A stretch of DNA of 21,256 nt from RUG13615 sp040307715. GTDB taxonomy: Bacteria; Bacillota; Clostridia; Peptostreptococcales; Anaerovoracaceae. The stretch covers positions 1-21,256 of the forward strand of contig JAWRJC010000028.1 of NCBI GenBank assembly GCA_040307715.1. The letters are read 5' to 3'. Position 1 is the stretch's first letter. Every line of letters starts with the position of its first letter. A program made the position numbers and the translations under genes. Positions 1 through 6,843 of the stretch are shown here, piece after piece. Under the pieces are notes generated by a model that searched no databases, was not told where the DNA came from, and saw only the letters and a list, made by a program, of their open reading frames with translations.

Positions 1-725
1 TTCTTATGGCTGAGCATGACGCCCTTGCTGGCGCCGGTCGTGCCGGAGGTGAAGAGCAGCTCCGCCATCTCTTCCGCGTCGATCTGCGCGTCGATGAACC
101 GCCGGTCGCCCGCATGGATGAGTTCGTAGCCTTCATCGACAAGGCGCTTCCACGACAGAACGCCGTCGTTGTCTTCCTCCGCGTCCATGTTGACCATGAG
201 CTGCAGGTCGACTTTGCCCTTCTCCTTGATACTGCGGAACATTTTTTCCTGTTTTTTGCCCTTGAAGAAGATAGCTTTGACTTCCGCCGCCGCCATGAGT
301 TCCTCCATCTGGGACTCATTGAGCTCTTTGTCGAGCGGGACCACGATGCCGGTGCCGCAGATGACGGACAGATAGGAGATGGCCCACTGGCTGCAGTTCT
401 CGCCGGTGACGCTGATGCGCATGTCTTTGAAGCCGCGGTCGATCAGCGCCGTCCCCAGCGCGTTGACCATGTCGAGCGCTTCCTTGTACGTCATCTTGAC
501 GTAATTGCCGCCCTTCTTCCACTTCTGGTAAAACAGCGGATGATCACCGTACCAGTCGTCGCTGGCCGAGGAAACCAGCAGGTCTTTGACGTCCATGACC
601 GGCCGGCTCTCGCGGTAGTACACCTGCGGATCCGGGGAGGTGTCGACGGCGTCGGACAGGGACTTCGCATAAGCGTAGTCGCGTTCTTTCAGTGCCTTGT
701 AGTCCTGTTCATTCATCGGTTTCAT
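1..725 (-). CDS. AMP-forming acyl-CoA synthetase (N-terminal part, cut by window edge)
   Basis: Adenylate-forming ligase that would activate a carboxylic acid, probably a fatty acid, to acyl-AMP and then acyl-CoA in the cytoplasm. The 241 visible codons begin at ATG 725, seven bases after a strong GGGAGGAAG ribosome site, and stop at the window edge. The phosphate-binding loop TSGTTG is visible at residues 226-231, followed by GASKGVMLSHK. The upstream part aligns by eye with the next gene along its whole length (both have the ...EEMA-LLFTSGTTG block preceded by F-(I/V)-DA-(Q/E)-ID), so the two are paralogs. It starts 15 bases after the stop of that gene, so they form one operon. The C-terminal half with the adenylation and hinge motifs is outside the window, so activity and chain-length preference cannot be judged. 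Confidence 0.93.
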   Translation of the reverse strand, partial: MKPMNEQDYKALKERDYAYAKSLSDAVDTSPDPQVYYRESRPVMDVKDLLVSSASDDWYGDHPLFYQKWKKGGNYVKMTYKEALDMVNALGTALIDRGFKDMRISVTGENCSQWAISYLSVICGTGIVVPLDKELNESQMEELMAAAEVKAIFFKGKKQEKMFRSIKEKGKVDLQLMVNMDAEEDNDGVLSWKRLVDEGYELIHAGDRRFIDAQIDAEEMAELLFTSGTTGASKGVMLSHK

Positions 726-740
726 AATCGGTCTTCCTCC

Positions 741-2486
741 CTAAATATCTTCTTCCTCTTCTCCGCTGAAGTTCGCCTGGTTGTGGCGCTTGATCTTGCG
801 GGTCGTGGTCTTTTCGAATTCGGTCTTGCGGATGCCGATGCGCTGGACGCGCTTGTATGGCGGCATTTCGTCATTGGCTGCGTCCACGGCTTTCTTGATC
901 AGCTCATGGATCTCTTCATCGGTCAGATCGCCGTGTTCTTCTTCGATCTGCGGGTAATCCGGGAAGATCTCCGCCTTGATGACGATGCCCTTCTCCGTAC
1001 CGCTGTCGATGCCGTGGACGAGCGCTTCCGCGATGTAGTCCTGCTCGCCGAGCGTGAACTCGACTTCCTCCGGGAAGACGTTCTTGCCGTTCTTGGTGAC
1101 GATGACGCTCTTTTTGCGGCCGGTCACATACAGGAAGCCATCCTTGTCGAAGTGGCCGATGTCGCCGGTGTGCAGCCACCCGTCCTGGATGACCTTGGCG
1201 GTCTCTTCCGGATTGTCGAAGTACCCCATCATGACGGACGGGCCGCGGCAGATGATCTCACCGTTGCCGGACTCGTCGACGTCGATGATCTTGATCTCCG
1301 TGCCGGGCATCGGCAGACCCGCGGAAGCCGCCTTGCCGTACCGGTCTTTATTGACCGCGATGATCGGCGCGTTCTCCGTCATGCCGTACCCCTGGAAGAT
1401 CGGAAAGCCCATTGCCTCGAAGTCCTCGATGACGCGCGGGTTGATCGCCGCGCCGCCGACGATGAAGTGCTTGATCTCGCCGCCGAGCTGCTCGTGGACT
1501 TCTTTGAAGATCCTCTTGCAGACGAGCGGCTTATTGTACATCTTGGTGCGGCGGCTCATCTTGATCATCTTGAGCATCGCCGGAAGTTTGCCGGTCGCCT
1601 CGGCTGTCTTGAAAATGCGCTTGTGGAGCGCTTCGAAGATCAGCGGGACCGCGAGCAGTGTATTCGCGTGGAGTTCCTGGATGTTGGACTGGATGTACCG
1701 CAGCCCTTCGCAGATCGCGATCGTGATGCCCTGATAGAGACCCGTGAAAATGTGGCAGGTCATCTCGTATGTGTGGTGCATCGGCAGGACGGACAGCCCG
1801 ATCTCGCCGTCGACATCCACGTACTTCGACATGTTGTAGACGTTCGCGACGATGTTGCGGTGGCTGAGCATGACGCCTTTGGCCATCCCGGTCGTACCGG
1901 ACGTGAAGAGCAGCGCCGCCATTTCCTCCGGATCGATCTCGGCATCCACAAACCCGCGCTCGCCGTGGCGCAGGTGGATGCGGCCTTCGTCGATCAGATC
2001 CATCATCGCCAGTTCCCCCTCACGGGGCTTGTCGGTGTTCATATTGATATGCAGCTTGACCGTCTCTGTCATCGGCAGCACTTCTTTGATGACCTTCTCC
2101 ATCTTGCGGGAGTAGATCAGCGCTTCCGCACCGGACCGGTTGAGCAGGTTCGCGATCTCCGGAGCCTTCAGTTCACGGTCGATCGGGACCACGACGCCCG
2201 TGCCCATCGTGACAGCAAAGTAGGCGACGACCCACTCGTAGCTGTTCTCGCCGATGACGGCGATCCGCTTGCCTTTCAGACCAAGGCTCACCAGGCTCGT
2301 CCCGAGGTAGTCGATATCTTTGATGAATTTGCCGTAAGTGATCGGTTCGAACGGTTCGCTGTGCTTTTTCTTCACTAAAAATGCCGTATTATTCTCGTAT
2401 AATTCGGCACTCGAGGTGATGAGGTCCTTGATATCCGTGACCTCGCGGTGTTCGTAAAGAGCATCCTTGAATTTTTTACTGTTCAT
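741..2486 (-). CDS. AMP-forming long-chain acyl-CoA synthetase
   Basis: Complete 581-residue member of the ANL (AMP-binding) superfamily, expected to make acyl-CoA from a free fatty acid, ATP and CoA. Motifs in order: TSGTTG P-loop at residues 195-200, GYGMTEN at 366-372 (substrate/AMP site), HTGDIG followed by the GRKK hinge at 439-459, and the C-terminal TRKIKR with catalytic lysine about residue 564. Length fits bacterial FadD-like enzymes. ATG 2486 is preferred over an in-frame ATG at 2522 because AAAGGA lies nine bases upstream and the conserved N-terminus begins here. First gene of a two-gene operon with the paralog at 725. The protein ends in an acidic tail (GEEEEDI). It could instead use aryl or branched acids; the family is certain, the substrate is not. 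Confidence 0.95.
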   Translation of the reverse strand: MNSKKFKDALYEHREVTDIKDLITSSAELYENNTAFLVKKKHSEPFEPITYGKFIKDIDYLGTSLVSLGLKGKRIAVIGENSYEWVVAYFAVTMGTGVVVPIDRELKAPEIANLLNRSGAEALIYSRKMEKVIKEVLPMTETVKLHINMNTDKPREGELAMMDLIDEGRIHLRHGERGFVDAEIDPEEMAALLFTSGTTGMAKGVMLSHRNIVANVYNMSKYVDVDGEIGLSVLPMHHTYEMTCHIFTGLYQGITIAICEGLRYIQSNIQELHANTLLAVPLIFEALHKRIFKTAEATGKLPAMLKMIKMSRRTKMYNKPLVCKRIFKEVHEQLGGEIKHFIVGGAAINPRVIEDFEAMGFPIFQGYGMTENAPIIAVNKDRYGKAASAGLPMPGTEIKIIDVDESGNGEIICRGPSVMMGYFDNPEETAKVIQDGWLHTGDIGHFDKDGFLYVTGRKKSVIVTKNGKNVFPEEVEFTLGEQDYIAEALVHGIDSGTEKGIVIKAEIFPDYPQIEEEHGDLTDEEIHELIKKAVDAANDEMPPYKRVQRIGIRKTEFEKTTTRKIKRHNQANFSGEEEEDI

Positions 2487-2586
2487 TGACCAATATCCTT
2501 TCGCGGCGCGCCAGTCTCGCACAGATCGCCGTTCCTCACAGTTGCCTGCCTTTGCGATTCTCTGCAGCGCCTATGTATACAGGATA

Positions 2587-2615
2587 AGTATATCACAAAC
2601 TTTACCGTTAAGGAA
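2587..2615 (-). promoter_or_regulatory. Candidate extended -10 promoter for the acyl-CoA synthetase operon
   Basis: On the minus strand TGA-TATACT (-10 at 2587-2592) forms a TG-extended -10 box. The -35 at 17-bp spacing (TTCCTT, 2610-2615) is weak. The predicted start near 2580 leaves a leader of about 94 bases before ATG 2486. It lies between the mtnA terminator and the first synthetase gene, where a promoter is needed. Confidence 0.5.
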
Positions 2616-2653
2616 TCGCTCTGCCTCTATCTCCGCAATTCGGACGGCGGTCT

Positions 2654-2681
2654 AAAAAAGCGGATCAGGTGATCCGCTTTT
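2654..2681 (-). terminator. Rho-independent terminator after mtnA
   Basis: Perfect 12-bp arms AAAAGCGGATCA / TGATCCGCTTTT around a GG centre (2656-2681), followed on the minus strand by TTTTTT (2654-2659). It lies 27 bases after the mtnA stop and separates that operon from the acyl-CoA synthetase promoter. Confidence 0.9.
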
Positions 2682-2708
2682 CCGCCCGTATTTCCCGTGC
2701 CGCGGCTG

Positions 2709-3872
2709 TCAGCCGAACAGCGCCGCCAAGTTCTCTTTGAACGGCGGGCGGACGACGCCCTTCTCTGTGACGATGCCGGTGATGAGTTCGTGATCCGTTA
2801 CATCGAATGCCGGATTATAACACTTGACCCCTTCCGGCGCCATCGGTTTTACGTAATGCATGCTGCGGATCTCTTCCCCGTCGCGCAGTTCGATCGGGAT
2901 ATCCGCACCGGACGCGCAGGACAGATCGATCGTGGACGAGGGGCCGAGCACATAGAACGGGATGCCGTAGTGCTTTGCGAGGATCGCCACACCGCTCGTG
3001 CCGATCTTATTCGCTGCGTCACCGTTCGCCGCCACGCGGTCGCAGCCGACAAAGCAGGCGTCGACCCAGCCGTTCTTCATGACGATGGACGCCATGTTGT
3101 CACAGATCAGCGTGACATCCACGCCGGCTTTCTGCAGTTCGTAGGCGGTCAGGCGCGCCCCCTGCAGGAGCGGTCTGGTCTCGTCCGCGAACGCCCGGAT
3201 ATGGATGCCGCGTTCCTGCGCCAGAAAGACCGGTCCGATGGCCGTCCCGTACCGCGATGTTGCAAGCGGACCGGCATTGCAATGTGTCAGGACGCCGTCG
3301 CCGTCTTTGAGCAGGGACAGTCCGTGCTCCGAGATCTGCCGGCACATTTCGATATCTTCCTTTTGTATGAGGACCGCCTCGTCACCGAGCGCCTGCACGA
3401 TCTGCGCGGCAGCCGGCTTTTTCAGGAACGGATTGTCCGCATCCCCCGTGATCGCAGCGGCTCCCTGTGCGACAGCGATCTGCTTCGCCTTCTCGCGCGC
3501 CGCCTGCATCATCCGGTCGAGCGCCCACGCAAGGTTGACCGCCGTCGGGCGGCTGCTGCGGAGATAAGCTGCTTTCTTCTCCAACGCTTCCAGAAACGAC
3601 TGTACTTCATCCTTCCCGGCCGGTGCCGCGCAATGCCCGTGATCGCTTGCCGTGAGCTGCTCCGCCAGCGCGTACATGCAGTACGCCGCGAAGATCCCGA
3701 TCGCCGGAGCGCCGCGTACCTCAAGACGCCGGATCGCGTCGTACATCTCTTCCGCAGTCCGCACCCTCTTCAGCACATACTCGCCGGGCAGCCGCGTCTG
3801 GTCGACGATCTCAATGGCGCTTCCATCTGCCGAGATATGAACATTTTCCGCAAGCGGTTCCATCTTTTGCAT
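2709..3872 (-). CDS. mtnA: S-methyl-5-thioribose-1-phosphate isomerase
   Basis: Isomerises methylthioribose-1-phosphate to methylthioribulose-1-phosphate, a step in recycling the methylthio group of S-adenosylmethionine-derived methylthioadenosine. It belongs to the eIF2B-alpha/MtnA fold. Visible motifs: RGAPAIG at residues 53-59, THCNAG with catalytic Cys198, DETRPLLQGARLTAYEL at 230-245, GCDR with the catalytic Asp278, and KIGTSG at 289-294. At 387 residues it is longer than the usual 340-355, with extra sequence about residues 73-90 and 133-158. ATG 3872 has AGGAG six bases upstream; the longer in-frame start at 3920 lacks one. Last gene of the nuclease-YgjP-mtnA unit, 60 bases after the preceding stop and followed by a terminator. 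No other methionine-salvage gene is nearby. Confidence 0.95.
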   Translation of the reverse strand: MQKMEPLAENVHISADGSAIEIVDQTRLPGEYVLKRVRTAEEMYDAIRRLEVRGAPAIGIFAAYCMYALAEQLTASDHGHCAAPAGKDEVQSFLEALEKKAAYLRSSRPTAVNLAWALDRMMQAAREKAKQIAVAQGAAAITGDADNPFLKKPAAAQIVQALGDEAVLIQKEDIEMCRQISEHGLSLLKDGDGVLTHCNAGPLATSRYGTAIGPVFLAQERGIHIRAFADETRPLLQGARLTAYELQKAGVDVTLICDNMASIVMKNGWVDACFVGCDRVAANGDAANKIGTSGVAILAKHYGIPFYVLGPSSTIDLSCASGADIPIELRDGEEIRSMHYVKPMAPEGVKCYNPAFDVTDHELITGIVTEKGVVRPPFKENLAALFG

Positions 3873-3932
3873 AACAATCTCCTTCTGATTCTTGCCTGCA
3901 AGCCTTTTCAGGTATATCACATCGTCTCTTAC

Positions 3933-4748
3933 TTATCGTTTCAGCAGCCGCTGGCGCAGTTTATAGTCCGGCAAAAACCGCTCCACGTACATCCAGAACT
4001 TCGGGCTGTGGCTCATCTCGTAGATGTGACACAGCTCATGTATCATGACGTACTCCAGTGCCTCTACCGGATACGCCGCAAGCCACAGGCAGATGCTGAT
4101 CTTTGCGTGCTGCCCGCGCGGAGCGGTGCAGCTGCCCCACTGCGAGCGGGTGTCGCGCACGGTCCACTTTTCGGCATGTTTGCCGGTGCGTTGTTCCATG
4201 GCGGGGATGCGCGCATCGAGCGCCTTTTTTGTCTCGGCGCGGTACCATTCTTTGAGGAGCGCCTGGCCCTCTTCAGCCGTCAGTGCAGGAATCGCTCCGC
4301 CTGCCGTGCCGCCGGCCGCCTTCGGCACCATCCATGCCGCATTTTCATCAACGTACACGCCGGCTTTTCGTTCCCCGTGCGGGCCGCGCGGCGCGATACG
4401 CAAAGAAAGCGGTCTGCCCCACAGGTACACCGTCTGCCCATCAGAAAAATGCCGGATGATCCGCCCGTCCATCGACTGCTCACGCCGGCGGAGCTGGTGA
4501 TCGATGCGGCTGCGGTACCGCCGGATGAAGTTCGCGATCTCAAACCCCGAAGTGTTTGCCGGAACCGTCACACGCACGACGCCGTCGGTGTCGATGCGCA
4601 TGCTCATGCTGCGGACAGTCTTCCGCACGATCCGCACCGGCAGCCCTTCAAATGTCGTTTCGAAAACAGAAGGCACCGCCGCACCGGATGCAGTCTTTGC
4701 TTTTGGCTGCCGGGGCTTGCCCAGCCTGTCCCGTTTATTCCTCTTCAT
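3933..4748 (-). CDS. YgjP-like (DUF45) zinc metallopeptidase
   Basis: 271-residue protein of the YgjP/DUF45 family, predicted gluzincin-type metallopeptidases related in fold to SprT/WSS1; the physiological substrate is not established. The zinc motif HELCH is at residues 237-241 with a third ligand His247 (EMSHSPKFW), and the family signature SQWGSC at 202-207. The first 25 residues are very basic. ATG 4748 is chosen because it starts 25 bases after the upstream nuclease stop with an AGAAG-type site. An in-frame ATG at 4802 would overlap the nuclease gene and has no ribosome site. An Ala/Gly-rich stretch of about 15 residues (143-157) just before the catalytic part looks like an insertion. 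No signal peptide or membrane segment, so it is cytoplasmic. Confidence 0.9.
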   Translation of the reverse strand: MKRNKRDRLGKPRQPKAKTASGAAVPSVFETTFEGLPVRIVRKTVRSMSMRIDTDGVVRVTVPANTSGFEIANFIRRYRSRIDHQLRRREQSMDGRIIRHFSDGQTVYLWGRPLSLRIAPRGPHGERKAGVYVDENAAWMVPKAAGGTAGGAIPALTAEEGQALLKEWYRAETKKALDARIPAMEQRTGKHAEKWTVRDTRSQWGSCTAPRGQHAKISICLWLAAYPVEALEYVMIHELCHIYEMSHSPKFWMYVERFLPDYKLRQRLLKR

Positions 4749-4773
4749 ATTGCGCTTCTTCTGTCCTGCCCGG

Positions 4774-5802
4774 TCATGGCTTGCAGCTCCCGCATGGCTC
4801 ATAGCCCAGGTCGATCAGTTCCTGCCGCGTGCCGCTGTACTCACGGCGGTTGGCAGCACTGATATCGATCGCCCCCTCGCAGTCCGGCGTATGGAACTTG
4901 CCGGAGCGGATATTGACGATATAGGTGACCTCGCCGTCCGGCTGCTGCGTCTTCGTCGCGTCGACTTTGCCGCCGCTCTTCCCGTTTTGTGCATCATCGC
5001 CGCTCTGCGATTCTCCACCACTGAACGTGCCTTTCGTCGCCAATTTGTTCTCCCCGGTCCTGTAGTCGATCTCGACCCCCGGCTGCACATTATAGATGTA
5101 AACATTGAAGTCGATGCCCACGCCGCTGTCCTCGACGGACTTCGCCATCATATGGACGCCGGAAGCAATGAGGTTTTTTCCTTCAAAGACCGGCGTTACA
5201 CGGTACATGACGTGATTGCCGGTCGCGTAAATGTAGTGTGCAGTCATGGATTCGAAAGGCTCCATGATATCCGCGTTCAGGTAGCGGGTGCCGGTGATGA
5301 GATTTTTTTCGTTGGCATTCTCTCCGGCCAGAGAATACGCGATGAGATGGCTGCGGTTGTACAGATTGCCGCCCTCAATGAAATCGTATTTGTCGCTCTG
5401 CCAGCCGCTTGGATGGATATAGGAAATATTATCGCGCTGCCCCGTCGGCATGAGTTCCTCGCCGAGGCAGGCCTCCGCCGTCCCGCAGCGCCCGAGGTCG
5501 TCGAGGTCGCTGTAGGATTCGTAGGCCTCCGTGGTCATCTCCTTATCGGTGAAGGTCGCCCTGCCGCCGTTGATCTCCACATATCCGTCGCCGCTGTACG
5601 GCGGGATATCCTCGAGAGACAGGTCCCCCTGGTGCATGCCCTTCGGCCCGAACCATCCCCCCGTGCCAAGCAGCTTGCCGCCGGGACCGATCGTCATGAC
5701 CAGCGCCAGCACGACAAGGAGGACTCCCGCCACGGTCAGCGCGAGCGTCCGTTTACCGGTCTGCTTTTTCATTTGCTGCGGTTCGTTTTTCTTGCTTTTC
5801 AT
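4774..5802 (-). CDS. Membrane-anchored DNA/RNA non-specific endonuclease with C-terminal zinc-binding domain
   Basis: 342 residues. A basic N-terminus and one membrane segment (about 19-38) place the enzyme outside the cell. The core is an EndA/NUC1-type beta-beta-alpha metal nuclease (Endonuclease_NS_2 class). NRSHLIAYSLAGENANEKNL at 149-168 carries the catalytic His152, in a variant N-R-S-H form of the classical D-R-G-H, followed by ITGTRYLN at 169-176. After a Ser/Gly/Asp-rich linker (260-285) comes a small Ada-like metal-binding module with His304, Cys308, Cys337 and Cys340 (FHTPDC...GYEPCGSC). It would degrade extracellular nucleic acid for nutrition, defence or DNA uptake. First gene of the operon with ygjP and mtnA. 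ATG 5802 has no Shine-Dalgarno site and lies six bases from a consensus -10 box. Confidence 0.92.
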   Translation of the reverse strand: MKSKKNEPQQMKKQTGKRTLALTVAGVLLVVLALVMTIGPGGKLLGTGGWFGPKGMHQGDLSLEDIPPYSGDGYVEINGGRATFTDKEMTTEAYESYSDLDDLGRCGTAEACLGEELMPTGQRDNISYIHPSGWQSDKYDFIEGGNLYNRSHLIAYSLAGENANEKNLITGTRYLNADIMEPFESMTAHYIYATGNHVMYRVTPVFEGKNLIASGVHMMAKSVEDSGVGIDFNVYIYNVQPGVEIDYRTGENKLATKGTFSGGESQSGDDAQNGKSGGKVDATKTQQPDGEVTYIVNIRSGKFHTPDCEGAIDISAANRREYSGTRQELIDLGYEPCGSCKP

Positions 5803-5808
5803 ACCGTT

Positions 5809-5837
5809 ATTATAGCAGATGGCTAAGCGGGTATCCA
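5809..5837 (-). promoter_or_regulatory. Promoter of the nuclease operon, at the start codon
   Basis: Minus strand TGGATA (5832-5837), 17-bp spacer, TGC-extended consensus TATAAT (5809-5814). Only six bases separate the -10 box from ATG 5802, so the expected transcription start falls on or next to the start codon. Confidence 0.7.
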
Positions 5838-5927
5838 CGCATTGACAGACCACGCCGGGTCCGGACCTGCAGTTTTTCCCTGACCGTCACTAAACGGACG
5901 AGTGTTGGAATTCCCTTTTCTAACAAA

Positions 5928-5944
5928 CAATTAGATAGTAATTG
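5928..5944. promoter_or_regulatory. Perfect inverted repeat, probable TetR-family operator
   Basis: CAATTA-GATAG-TAATTG: two perfect 6-bp arms and a 5-bp spacer, located at the expected -35 position of the TetR gene's own promoter (-10 at 5959-5964). Autoregulation from a palindrome overlapping the promoter is typical of the family. Assignment to this regulator is inference. Confidence 0.6.
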
Positions 5945-5958
5945 CCCCATGTATAGGA

Positions 5959-5964
5959 TATAAT
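5959..5964 (+). promoter_or_regulatory. -10 box of the TetR-family gene
   Basis: Consensus TATAAT 40 bases before the start codon. No good -35 at 16-18 bp (TAGTAA at 17 bp); the palindrome 5928-5944 occupies that place. Confidence 0.6.
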
Positions 5965-6003
5965 AAGCCGAACGATAAAAGAAGGCACTGTTGGAGCCAG
6001 TGG

Positions 6004-6657
6004 ATGGATAGATACAACTCCGTCAACAACACCAAAAACGATTTTCGGATCGCTTTCTGGAAACTCTACGAACGCAATCCGGCCGAAAAGATCTCCGTGA
6101 GTGAACTGTGCAGGGTCGCAGGATACAACCGGACTACTTTTTATGTCTATTATGACAATATCTACGATCTTCTTCACAAGTGCATCGAAGAGATGATCCG
6201 CCCCCTCGAAACGCACCTTGGCGGTCTGCAGCGCTTGTGCTCCCGGGAAGACAAGGGCGTGCTGGAGCGTCTCTATATGACGATCCTTAAGACCAACGAG
6301 AAACGCATCCGCCTCCTCATTGAGCGCCACCAGCTGTATATCCTGGAAAACAGAGTCAAGGATCTGATCAAACCGATCCTTTACGCGATGCACGACGGCA
6401 GTACACTGTCTTCCTGCGATCTCGACTACATCCTCGAGTATGAGCTGGCTGCCGTATTCGGGGTCATCGCCAAATGGTTCCGCGATCAGGATATGACCGA
6501 CCAGGAAATCATCTGCCTGCTGATCGATTGTTCGCAGACCGGCGTCATCAATCTGCTCAACGAAAACAGCGTTGTTGAAGACAGCGAGATCAGAGCCGCA
6601 CAGGACAGAGCGATCCTGGACAAGATCATCGAGGAACTGGAAGCGCAGAAAGAGTGA
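6004..6657 (+). CDS. TetR/AcrR-family transcriptional regulator
   Basis: 217-residue predicted ligand-responsive DNA-binding protein. The N-terminal helix-turn-helix covers about residues 30-57 (ISVSELCRVAGYNRTTFYVYY), the classical TetR pattern ending in F-Y-x-Y-Y. The remaining helices form a ligand/dimer domain with no recognisable specificity. ATG 6004 follows GGAG by about eight bases. It is divergent from the nuclease operon and separated from the downstream NSS gene by a terminator, so it is monocistronic. Targets are unknown. The palindrome in its own promoter suggests autorepression; the nuclease operon and the NSS/MATE transporters are the nearest other candidates. Confidence 0.92.
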   Translation: MDRYNSVNNTKNDFRIAFWKLYERNPAEKISVSELCRVAGYNRTTFYVYYDNIYDLLHKCIEEMIRPLETHLGGLQRLCSREDKGVLERLYMTILKTNEKRIRLLIERHQLYILENRVKDLIKPILYAMHDGSTLSSCDLDYILEYELAAVFGVIAKWFRDQDMTDQEIICLLIDCSQTGVINLLNENSVVEDSEIRAAQDRAILDKIIEELEAQKE

Positions 6658-6696
6658 GTTCCCCGCGGAATCGCTCCACCAAATGACCGGATCAAA

Positions 6697-6734
6697 AAGC
6701 CGCCGCAAGCCCCCCGCCTGCAGCGGCTTCTTTT
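6697..6734 (+). terminator. Terminator after the TetR-family gene
   Basis: AAGCCGC (6697-6703) pairs with GCGGCTT (6723-6729), with an inner GCA/TGC extension across one mismatch, followed by CTTTT. It lies 40 bases after the regulator's stop. Confidence 0.75.
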
Positions 6735-6755
6735 ATGCTGCAAAGGTTCTCCGGT

Positions 6756-6784
6756 TTGCGTTCCGGCGCGCATTCTGATACAAT
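6756..6784 (+). promoter_or_regulatory. Candidate promoter of the first NSS transporter
   Basis: TTGCGT (6756-6761), 17-bp spacer ending in TGA, then TACAAT (6779-6784): a TG-extended -10 box with a half-matching -35. Predicted leader about 53 bases to ATG 6844. Confidence 0.55.
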
Positions 6785-6843
6785 GCTTTTCACGCGAACT
6801 ATTATCTAGCTACTACTATATATCTGACAGGAGTTCTTTTTTT

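Noticed and set aside
6..2378. 790-codon open frame on the plus strand opposite the acyl-CoA synthetases
   Set aside because: Antisense to two genes with complete family motifs. The composition (His/Asp/Arg/Val-rich, no domain) is typical of a GC-rich shadow frame, and it runs through the gap between the two real genes.
2606..2619. Shared 13-mer GTTAAGGAATCGC here and near 9568
   Set aside because: One copy lies inside the MATE gene. A 13-base coincidence is expected a few times in a window this size.
2697..4862. 721-codon plus-strand open frame opposite mtnA and the YgjP-like gene
   Set aside because: Antisense shadow crossing two unrelated genes, with no domain and no ribosome site.
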